Source: Oscillospiraceae bacterium (GTDB lineage: Bacteria; Bacillota; Clostridia; Oscillospirales; Ruminococcaceae). From it: DNA of 7,373 nt. Made by a program: the position numbers and the translations under genes. This document shows positions 1 to 4,893 of this stretch, piece after piece (the first letter of the stretch is position 1; every line of letters starts with the position of its first letter). A model generated the notes under the pieces. That model did not search any database. It saw only the letters and a program-made list of their open reading frames with translations, and was not told where the DNA came from. The DNA is taken from contig JAFUQL010000203.1 of NCBI GenBank assembly GCA_017472375.1, positions 1 to 7,373 of the forward strand, given 5' to 3'.

Positions 1-1263
1 CAGGGCCGAATAACCGTCAAAGGTAACCACATAACCGCTGGCTCGGAAGAGATAATCCCCTGCTGTAATGGAGGCAGACACGGTGTCCTGTTCGCAGTCG
101 CTCATCTGGCTGGCAATAAACCGGGTCCAGATCAGCCGGTACAGCTTGGCCACATCGCCGCTGATGCTCTTCTCAGCCTCGTCGGGGGTCAGGGAAGGCA
201 CGCTGGGACGGATGGCCTCGTGGGCATCCTGGGCAGCGGTGGCACTGCGGGACTTCCAGGTGCGCTTGTGCTTGTAGACGTACTTGTCGCCGTAGTTGCC
301 GCTGATGTACTCGCGGGCACCGGCCACGGCCTCCTCGCTGACACGCAGGCTGTCGGTACGCATATAGGTGATGAGGCCCATGGTGCCCCGCCCGGCGATG
401 TCCACGCCCTCATACAGGGTCTGGGCGGCGCGCATGGTGCGGGTGGCGGTGAAGTTCAGCCGGCGGCTTGCCTCCTGCTGCAGGATGGATGTGATGAAGG
501 GGGCGGCAGGGGTCTTTTTCCGCTTGCCCTTCTTCAGCTCGGTGACCACATAGTCCTTACCCTGCAGGCCCTGTTCCACAGCGTGAGCCTCCTCGGCGCT
601 GTGAACTTCCAGCTTCTTGCCGGCGGCGGTGGCTGCCAGCCGGGCGGTAAAGCGCTTCTGGCTGCCCGGCGGGCTCAGCAGCGCATCGATGTTCCAGTAT
701 TCCTCGGGCACAAAGGCCTCGATCTCCTTCTCACGGTCCACGATCAGCCGCACAGCCACGCTCTGCACGCGGCCGGCGGACAGGCCCCGGCGCACCTTGC
801 GCCACAGGAACGGGGACAGCTTGTAACCCACCAGACGGTCCAGGATACGGCGGGCCTGCTGGGCGTTGAACAGGTCCATGTCGATGGCACGGGGGTTGGC
901 CATGCCCTCGGTGACGCCCTTCTTGGTGATCTCGCCGAAGGTGACCCGGTTGGGCTCGGCGGGGTCCAGGCCCAGGATGTGGGCCAGATGCCAGCTGATG
1001 GCTTCGCCTTCCCGGTCCGGGTCGGTGGCCAGCAGCACGCCGTCCGCGGTCTTGGCGGCGGCTTTCAGCTCCTTGAGGAGCTTCTCCTTGCCCTTGATGC
1101 TGATGTACTGGGGGGTGTAGCCGTGCTCCACGTCGATGCCCAGCTGGCTGGCGGGCAGGTCGCGGATGTGGCCCATGGAGGCGGTGACCTCATAGCCATC
1201 GCCCAGGTATTTGCGGATGGTCTTCGCCTTTGCAGGCGACTCCACGATCACGAGTTTTGCCAT
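1..1263 (-). CDS. topA: DNA topoisomerase I (type IA), N-terminal 421 residues; 3' part outside window
   Basis: Relaxes negatively supercoiled DNA by cutting one strand through a 5'-phosphotyrosine link. The ATG at 1263-1261 gives MAKLVIVESPAKAKTI, the usual start of the TOPRIM domain, with Glu8. The acidic TOPRIM motif DPDREGEA has Asp81, Asp83 and Glu85. GLSAGRVQS lies at 160-168. The catalytic tyrosine is Tyr300 in GLITYMRTDS, with Arg302 nearby, and HEAIRPS begins at His348. The frame is open to base 1, so the rest of the toroid and any C-terminal zinc ribbons lie outside; clostridial family members are usually near 700 residues. A Shine-Dalgarno AGAAGGAG (1279-1272) sits 8 nt before the ATG. 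The preceding gene is dprA, 200 bp upstream, an order also seen in Bacillus. No clear promoter is visible in that gap, so it may be co-transcribed with dprA. Confidence 0.97.
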   Translation of the reverse strand, partial: MAKLVIVESPAKAKTIRKYLGDGYEVTASMGHIRDLPASQLGIDVEHGYTPQYISIKGKEKLLKELKAAAKTADGVLLATDPDREGEAISWHLAHILGLDPAEPNRVTFGEITKKGVTEGMANPRAIDMDLFNAQQARRILDRLVGYKLSPFLWRKVRRGLSAGRVQSVAVRLIVDREKEIEAFVPEEYWNIDALLSPPGSQKRFTARLAATAAGKKLEVHSAEEAHAVEQGLQGKDYVVTELKKGKRKKTPAAPFITSILQQEASRRLNFTATRTMRAAQTLYEGVDIAGRGTMGLITYMRTDSLRVSEEAVAGAREYISGNYGDKYVYKHKRTWKSRSATAAQDAHEAIRPSVPSLTPDEAEKSISGDVAKLYRLIWTRFIASQMSDCEQDTVSASITAGDYLFRASGYVVTFDGYSAL

Positions 1264-1271
1264 GGTGATTG

Positions 1272-1279
1272 CTCCTTCT
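1272..1279 (-). promoter_or_regulatory. ribosome binding site of topA
   Basis: AGAAGGAG, 8 nt before the topA ATG. It fixes the start codon. A 6-bp hairpin (1281-1297) ends one base upstream of it. Confidence 0.8.
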
Positions 1280-1280
1280 G

Positions 1281-1429
1281 CCGGCCTTGGCGGCCGGTCC
1301 CCGCCCGGTGAGGGCGAGGGGGTGTCTCTAGAGGGCAACGCGGCAGGATGCCGCGGGAAATGCACAGTTGGGGCGCGGGGATGCCGCGCCGCTGCTGCCT
1401 GCCCTCCCAGACAAAAACGAGGGGGCAGG
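1281..1429 (-). repeat. cluster of five short inverted repeats in the dprA-topA gap
   Basis: The 200-bp gap between dprA and topA has no gene I can support. It holds five consecutive potential hairpins: CCGGCC/GGCCGG (1281-1286 with 1292-1297, loop 5); an 8-pair stem with one G-U (1299-1306 with 1312-1319, loop 5); CGCGGCA/TGCCGCG (1339-1345 with 1349-1355, loop 3); GGCGCGG/CCGCGCC (1372-1378 with 1384-1390, loop 5); CCTGCCC/GGGCAGG (1398-1404 with 1423-1429). None is followed by a T-run on the minus strand, so they do not look like ordinary terminators of dprA. The high GC content makes chance stems more likely. They may form a structured topA leader or insulate the two genes. Confidence 0.5.
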
Positions 1430-1463
1430 GCTTATTATTTCATACTGGGGCAGGGGTATGCGC

Positions 1464-2552
1464 TCAGCGCCGCTGGTACCGCCGCCCCGCCAGTGCCACG
1501 ATGTGGCCGCCCAGCTCCAGCCGGGTGAGGGCCGCCAGCAGTTCGCCCACGCCCAGACCGGTGGCCTGGCACAGGGCCTCAAAAGCCACGGGACGGGCGC
1601 CGAATTTCTCCAGCACCGCCGCATCCGCCGCGCCCAGGGGCGCAGGGCCGCCCTCCGGCCGGGTGATGCTCAGGCCGCCCGCAGGCAGACCGATGGCCTC
1701 CAGGATGCAGCCGGCATTCAGGGCCGGGGCCGCCTCGCCGGCGGCGATCAGCCCGTTGGTGCCCGCACTCATGGGGCTGAAGATGCTGCCGGGCACGGCA
1801 AACACCGCCCGCCCATAGCGCTGGGCGTGGTGCACCGTGCTCATGGTGCCGCTGCGCTCGCGGGCCTCCACCACACACAGCACATCGCCCAGTGCGGCGA
1901 TGAGCCGGTTGCGGTGCAGGAAATAGTTTTTGTTCCCGGTCACACCGGGGGCATATTCGCTGATGACCGCACCCCGCGCCTCCATCTCGGCGCGCAAACG
2001 CCGGTTGGCCAGCGGGTAAGTCTGGTCGATGGGGGTGCCCAGAATGCCGATGGTGGGCGCGCCCTTGCGCACCGCAGCCTTGTGGGCTTCGCTGTCCAGC
2101 CCGTCGGCCAGGCCGCTGATGAGGGTCGCGCCGCCCTCGGCCAGGCCCTCCCCCAGTGCGCGGGCCGCCTCCACCCCATAGGGGCTGGGCCGGCGGCTGC
2201 CCACCATGCTCACCCGGCCGCGGGCATCCAGTGCTGCCGGGTCCCCGGTGCAGTACAGCACCGCCGGCGCATCCGGGATCTGCACGAAAGACAAGGGGTA
2301 GTCCCCGTCTGCCCAGGTGATGATGCGAATGCCCTCGGCATCGCACTTCTCCAGCACCGGACCGTAGGCCTCAGGACCGCACAGCTCCATACGCTCGCGC
2401 TGTGGCTTGGTCAGCAGGGTGGAAAAATCCTCACTGCTGCGGGCCAGCCAGACGCTCTCGGCATCGCCGTACACATCCAGCAGGCTGCCTGTCTGGGGCG
2501 CGGCATAGCCCAGCACCCCGGCCAGCCACAGCCAGTACAGCCGCTCGTCCAT
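1464..2552 (-). CDS. dprA: DNA processing protein DprA (Smf), recombination mediator
   Basis: Cytoplasmic protein that binds incoming single-stranded DNA and loads RecA during transformation; it is also widespread in species not known to be competent. I chose the ATG at 2552 (MDERLYWLWLAG), 362 residues, because it begins at the family's usual N-terminal helices and lies 2 nt after the previous stop. A GTG at 2582 would add ten residues and overlap the upstream gene. Order: helical N-terminal domain (about 1-75), YPLSFVQIPDAPAVLYCTG (85-103), Rossmann-like core with VGSR (117-120), SGLADGLDSEAH (146-157), FLHRNRLIA (211-219), SGTMSTVHHA (234-243), FAVPGS (251-256), GTNGLI (264-269), then a C-terminal winged-helix region (about 300-362). 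FLHRNR and SGTMSTV differ slightly from the common FPxRNR and SGSLITA. The Shine-Dalgarno is weak (GGGGGTG), consistent with translational coupling to the methylase gene. Confidence 0.95.
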   Translation of the reverse strand: MDERLYWLWLAGVLGYAAPQTGSLLDVYGDAESVWLARSSEDFSTLLTKPQRERMELCGPEAYGPVLEKCDAEGIRIITWADGDYPLSFVQIPDAPAVLYCTGDPAALDARGRVSMVGSRRPSPYGVEAARALGEGLAEGGATLISGLADGLDSEAHKAAVRKGAPTIGILGTPIDQTYPLANRRLRAEMEARGAVISEYAPGVTGNKNYFLHRNRLIAALGDVLCVVEARERSGTMSTVHHAQRYGRAVFAVPGSIFSPMSAGTNGLIAAGEAAPALNAGCILEAIGLPAGGLSITRPEGGPAPLGAADAAVLEKFGARPVAFEALCQATGLGVGELLAALTRLELGGHIVALAGRRYQRR

Positions 2553-2554
2553 GG

Positions 2555-3334
2555 TCAGCACCCCCGGCGGCGGAAGTGCCACAGCAGCACACTGCCCGCC
2601 ACACTGGCGTTCAGGCTCTCCACCTGGTCGGTGATGGGGATGCGCACCGCCGCATCGCAGGCGGCGATGGCCGCCTCAGTCAGACCCTGGCCCTCGCTGC
2701 CGATGAGGATGCACACCCCTCCGGGGTATTCGCCGTCCACTTCGTCCAGCGGGCGGCTGTTGTACAGGGCCGCAGCAAGGCAGGCCACGCCCATGTGGCG
2801 CAGCTCGGCCATCGTGTCGGGCAGGCAGCGGCTCTCGATGACCGGCAGCCGCCCTGCCGCACCCATACTGGCCCGCAGAGCCTTGGGGCCAAAGGGAGAG
2901 GCGCAGCCGCCGTCCACAATGACGCCGTCGTACCCGAAGGCCGCCGCAGAGCGCACCAGCGCACCCACGTTGCCGGGATCCTGCACCCGCTCCAGCGCCA
3001 GATAGCGCCCGCCGGGCTTCAGGGCATTCTTTGCTTCGGGCATGCCAAAGATGCAGAACAGGCCCTGGTGGCTGTCCACACCGGCCAGCTTCTCGGCCAC
3101 ATGCTCCTCGATGAGATACTGCTCGCCCCCGAGCTGCAGGATGCCGGGATCCCGCTCAAGAGCTTTGTCGGTATAGAATACTACCTTTATAGGGCAGCCC
3201 CGCGCAAGCTCCGGGCAGAGCTTTAAGCCCTCCGCCAGAAACGACCGCTCGTTTCGACGGAAGGCTGCACTCTGTGCCAGCTTGCAGGCGTATTTGATTT
3301 TTGGGTTGTCCCGGCTTGTGATGATCTGAGCCAT
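2555..3334 (-). CDS. SPOUT-family (TrmH/SpoU) RNA 2'-O-methyltransferase, RlmP/YsgA-like
   Basis: A 259-residue SAM-dependent RNA ribose methylase. The N-terminal part (1-105) looks like the small RNA-binding domain found in YsgA/RlmP-type proteins, with FLAEGLKL at 32-39. The knotted SPOUT domain follows: motif 1 ERVQDPGNVGALVRSAAAFG (115-134), motif 2 ILIGSEGQGL (209-218), motif 3 IPITDQVESLNASVAGSVLL (232-251). In Bacillus, YsgA (RlmP) makes 2'-O-methylguanosine in the A-loop of 23S rRNA. The position next to rplT fits a ribosome-maturation role here, but the substrate is inferred. The ATG at 3334 is preferred over a GTG at 3340 because AGGAAAGGGG ends 5 nt before the ATG and would run into the GTG. 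The stop lies 2 nt before dprA, so the two are probably one transcript. A terminator separates it from rplT. Confidence 0.92.
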   Translation of the reverse strand: MAQIITSRDNPKIKYACKLAQSAAFRRNERSFLAEGLKLCPELARGCPIKVVFYTDKALERDPGILQLGGEQYLIEEHVAEKLAGVDSHQGLFCIFGMPEAKNALKPGGRYLALERVQDPGNVGALVRSAAAFGYDGVIVDGGCASPFGPKALRASMGAAGRLPVIESRCLPDTMAELRHMGVACLAAALYNSRPLDEVDGEYPGGVCILIGSEGQGLTEAAIAACDAAVRIPITDQVESLNASVAGSVLLWHFRRRGC

Positions 3335-3339
3335 CGGCA

Positions 3340-3376
3340 CCCCTTTCCTGCCGTTGGGACGAAGGAAAATTCGTCC
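3340..3376 (-). promoter_or_regulatory. hairpin plus Shine-Dalgarno of the methylase gene, possible pseudoknot
   Basis: Just after the rplT terminator the minus strand reads GGACGAA-TTTTCC-TTCGTCC, a perfect 7-bp stem (3376-3370 with 3363-3357) and a 6-nt loop. The gene's Shine-Dalgarno GGAAAGGGG (3348-3340) follows 8 nt later. Loop bases UUUCC (3368-3364) are complementary to GGAAA (3348-3344), so an H-type pseudoknot could cover the ribosome site. The hairpin is seen directly; the pseudoknot is inference. Confidence 0.5.
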
Positions 3377-3382
3377 TAATAC

Positions 3383-3420
3383 AAAAGCGACGCCCGCGCG
3401 CGTGAGGCGCGGGGCGTTGC
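3383..3420 (-). terminator. intrinsic terminator after rplT
   Basis: On the minus strand GCAACGCCC-CGCGC, a 5-nt loop CTCAC, then GCGCG, a bulged C and GGGCGTCGC, followed by TTTT (3386-3383) and GTATT. Thirteen of fourteen stem positions pair (one A-C mismatch). It starts 26 nt after the rplT stop and closes the infC-rpmI-rplT operon. The T-run is short, so some read-through into the methylase gene is plausible. The plus strand has no T-run on the other side. Confidence 0.82.
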
Positions 3421-3446
3421 TTGCAGTTGTTTGTGAAGCGCTTTGC

Positions 3447-3800
3447 TTACAGAGCGTTCTTGGCGGTCTCCACCAGAGCGTTGAAGCTGGCGGGATCGTG
3501 AATGGCCATCTCGCTCAGCATCTTGCGGTTCAGGGTGACGCCAGCCTTCTTCAGGCCGTTCATGAAGGAAGAGTAGTTGATGCCCTGGGGACGGACCGCG
3601 TTGTTGATGCGGGTGATCCACAGGTTGCGGAACTGACGCTTCTTCATCTTGCGGCCAGCGAAGGCGTAGTTGCCGCTCTTCATGACCTGCTGCTTAGCCA
3701 TCTTAAAATGCTTGCTCTTGCTGCCGAAGAAGCCCTTGGCCAGCTTCAGAGTCTTCTTACGTCTTTTGCGAGTCATCATCGCGCCTTTGATACGAGCCAT
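3447..3800 (-). CDS. rplT: large ribosomal subunit protein bL20
   Basis: 117 residues, the usual length. It binds 23S rRNA early in 50S assembly; in Bacillus it also represses its own operon by binding the leader RNA. Visible are the long basic N-terminal extension (MARIKGAMMTRKRRKK, then GFFGSKSKHFK at about 23-33) and the globular C-terminal part with LWITRINNAV, INYSSFMNGLKKAGV and NRKMLSEMAIHDPASFNALV. The ATG at 3800 has AAAGGAG (3817-3811) 10 nt upstream. It lies 63 nt after rpmI and is followed by an intrinsic terminator. That short gap holds the ribosome site and only a weak 4-bp hairpin. The coexistence of rplT with a terminator-bearing infC leader supports feedback control, which is inferred here. 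Confidence 0.98.
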   Translation of the reverse strand: MARIKGAMMTRKRRKKTLKLAKGFFGSKSKHFKMAKQQVMKSGNYAFAGRKMKKRQFRNLWITRINNAVRPQGINYSSFMNGLKKAGVTLNRKMLSEMAIHDPASFNALVETAKNAL

Positions 3801-3863
3801 GGTATTGTATCTCCTTTACACAGTCACTTAATCAGTTGATTTTCGAAGCCTCAAAACTCAGGC

Positions 3864-4061
3864 TCAGGCGTAGGGCAGCATGGTCTTGACAGCGGCCTCG
3901 TTGGTCTTGTCAGCGTAGCTGGGCATACGGTAGCCGCGGGTCAGCTTGGTGGTCTTCTTGGTCAGGATGTGGCTGCGGAAGGCATGGCCGCGCTTGACCT
4001 TGCCGTTCTTGGTCAGCTTGAAGCGCTTCTTGGCGCCGGAATGAGATTTCAGCTTGGGCAT
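3864..4061 (-). CDS. rpmI: large ribosomal subunit protein bL35
   Basis: 65 residues, full length. Small, very basic component of the 50S subunit. The sequence MPKLKSHSGAKKRFKLTKNG, then KRGHAFRSHILTKK and LPYA-type ending, matches the L35 family throughout. The ATG at 4061 has a strong AGGAGG (4075-4070) 8 nt upstream. It starts 25 nt after the infC stop and precedes rplT, the standard infC-rpmI-rplT order. A short tandem CTCAGG CTCAGG (plus strand, 3857-3868) overlaps its stop and looks incidental. Confidence 0.98.
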   Translation of the reverse strand: MPKLKSHSGAKKRFKLTKNGKVKRGHAFRSHILTKKTTKLTRGYRMPSYADKTNEAAVKTMLPYA

Positions 4062-4086
4062 GGTTTTTTCCTCCTGAGAAAATATA

Positions 4087-4620
4087 TTACTTGGCCTGCG
4101 TGGGGCGGGGGCTCATGAACATGAGCATGCTGCGCCCTTCCAGTTTGGGCTGTTTGTCCACCACAGCCTCGGGCAGCGCCTCGGCGAAGCGCTTATGGAC
4201 CTCGAGACCCAGTGCGGTATGGGCCATCTCACGGCCGCGGAAGCGGATGGAGACCTTGAGCTTGTGCCCCGCCTTGAGGAACTTGGCAGCCTGGTTCACC
4301 TTGGTGTTGAAATCGTTGGTGTCGATGTTCAGAGACAGACGGACTTCCTTAACTTCAACCACTTTCTGGTTCTTCTTGGCTTCCTTTTCCCGTTTCTGCT
4401 GCTCAAAGCGGTACTTGCCGTAGTCAAGGATCTTGCACACGGGGGGCACCGCCTGAGGGGCGATCTTCACCAGGTCAAGGTTCTTCTCCTCGGCCAGACG
4501 CAGGGCCTCACGGGCGCTCATCACACCCAGCTGGCTGCCGTCGGCGCCGATCAGGCGAACCTCGCGGTCACGAATTGCACCATTGATCTCCAGTTCATTC
4601 TTGCCTTTGTTCGTAGCGAT
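4087..4620 (-). CDS. infC: translation initiation factor IF-3, predicted AUC start
   Basis: Binds the 30S subunit, keeps subunits apart, and checks the start codon and initiator tRNA. Predicted 177 residues, typical length. N-domain EINGAIRDREVRLI (11-24); linker PPVCKILDYGKYRFEQQKRE (59-78) and EAKKNQ (80-85); C-domain with VKEVRLS (90-96), RFRGREMAH (126-134) and EGRSMLMFMSP (161-171). No ATG, GTG or TTG lies in frame at a sensible place: the first in-frame ATG is at codon 34, inside the N-domain, and an upstream GTG at 4782 lies within the leader structure without a ribosome site. ATC at 4620-4618 lies 7 nt after GGAGGTG, so the frame should open there. Non-AUG infC starts are well known (AUU in E. 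coli) and allow IF3 to limit its own synthesis. Protein identity is certain; the start is strongly supported but inferred. Confidence 0.96.
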   Translation of the reverse strand: MATNKGKNELEINGAIRDREVRLIGADGSQLGVMSAREALRLAEEKNLDLVKIAPQAVPPVCKILDYGKYRFEQQKREKEAKKNQKVVEVKEVRLSLNIDTNDFNTKVNQAAKFLKAGHKLKVSIRFRGREMAHTALGLEVHKRFAEALPEAVVDKQPKLEGRSMLMFMSPRPTQAK

Positions 4621-4634
4621 GGGGATACACCTCC
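4618..4634 (-). promoter_or_regulatory. infC ribosome binding site with AUC start codon
   Basis: TTGGAGGTG with core GGAGGTG (4634-4628), a strong anti-Shine-Dalgarno match, then seven bases and ATC. Another in-frame ATC (4626-4624) is only 3 nt from GGAGG and too close. This pairing of a strong ribosome site with a rare start codon is what decides the infC start. Confidence 0.78.
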
Positions 4635-4661
4635 AAGTCGAAGTAAAATCAGATGTGGGAC

Positions 4662-4697
4662 AAACGAAAAGCGCGGCCCCCACCGGGAAGCCGCGCT
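4662..4697 (-). terminator. intrinsic terminator within the infC leader (attenuator)
   Basis: AGCGCGGC (4697-4690) pairs with GCCGCGCT (4677-4670) over eight base pairs; TTCC and GGGG can extend the stem inward around CGGT. The minus strand then reads TTTTCGTTTG, with T4670 shared by stem and T-run. It ends about 40 nt before the infC start, so it would stop transcription before the operon. Confidence 0.82.
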
Positions 4698-4750
4698 CAT
4701 GACACACAGGCAGACCGCCGTCTTTGATCGGGACAGCGACTGAACAGTAT
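4697..4750 (-). CDS. possible 17-codon leader peptide with AUA start
   Basis: A perfect AAGGAGG (4765-4759) is followed after 8 nt by ATA (4750-4748), opening MLFSRCPDQRRRSACVS and ending in TGA (4699-4697). CTG, the next codon, is the other possible start at 11 nt. No ATG, GTG or TTG lies within range. The stop codon overlaps the first base of the terminator stem, so a ribosome finishing here would cover its 5' arm. The AAGG bases can also pair in the 4775-4762 hairpin, and the motif could instead belong to a protein-binding fold. No homolog is recognised; treat as hypothetical. Confidence 0.3.
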   Translation of the reverse strand: MLFSRCPDQRRRSACVS

Positions 4751-4817
4751 GGCCCGGGCCTCCTTGGCCGCAAGGCGAGCACGGCCGTAGGCCGGGTGCT
4801 GCTTTCTTTACGCGACT

Positions 4818-4846
4818 ACTATACCATGCCCGGAGGCAGGTGTCAA
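4818..4846 (-). promoter_or_regulatory. sigma-A promoter of the infC-rpmI-rplT operon
   Basis: TTGACA (4846-4841) and TATAGT (4823-4818) separated by exactly 17 bp. The -35 is perfect and the -10 matches five of six positions. Transcription would begin near 4811. It lies 47 nt after the addA stop. Confidence 0.88.
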
Positions 4847-4850
4847 GCGG

Positions 4851-4881
4851 TATTTTCTGCTTTTTGCAATATTTTTTTGCT
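4851..4881 (-). promoter_or_regulatory. A/T-rich UP-like element upstream of the infC promoter
   Basis: Directly upstream of the -35 the minus strand carries phased A-tracts (AAAAAAATATT, AAAAAG, GAAAATA), a sharp A/T island in otherwise GC-rich DNA. This resembles UP elements bound by the alpha subunit of RNA polymerase at strong ribosomal promoters. Function is inferred. Confidence 0.5.
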
Positions 4882-4893
4882 CCTGCGCCCGGC

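Larger units (their letters stand above)
4621..4811 (-). promoter_or_regulatory. infC operon leader with antiterminator/terminator switch (L20-leader type)
   Basis: Untranslated leader of about 190 nt between the promoter and infC. Hairpin P1 (4800-4778) pairs AGCA/UGCU and CGGCC/GGCCG around a UAC loop, with a CC bulge. A second hairpin CCUUG-CGGC-CAAGG lies at 4775-4762. The terminator is at 4697-4662. GGCCGUGCUC (4786-4777) can pair with GAGCGCGGCU (4698-4689) in ten consecutive pairs, two of them G-U, which would open the terminator. That strand is also the 3' arm of P1, so P1 plus terminator and antiterminator exclude each other. In Bacillus, the L20 leader upstream of infC works this way with L20 as the repressor. 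The pairing is seen in the sequence; the ligand is inferred from the family. Confidence 0.75.

Noticed and set aside
1398..1446. Hairpin 1398-1429 followed by TTATTATTT on the plus strand as a terminator
   Set aside because: It would act on plus-strand transcripts, but no plus-strand gene is present, and the minus-strand side has no T-run. Kept only as one of the hairpins in the dprA-topA gap.
2553..2582. GTG at 2582 as the dprA start
   Set aside because: It overlaps the methylase gene and adds ten proline-rich residues not typical of the family; ATG at 2552 gives the expected N-terminus.
1368..3005. Long plus-strand open frame opposite dprA and the methylase gene
   Set aside because: It is the antisense of two well-recognised genes in GC-rich DNA; composition is low-complexity, with no recognisable domain and no good ribosome site.
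4554..4700. Frame beginning at ATG 4700 in the infC leader
   Set aside because: No Shine-Dalgarno precedes it, it begins in the terminator stem, and it overlaps the start of infC in another frame.
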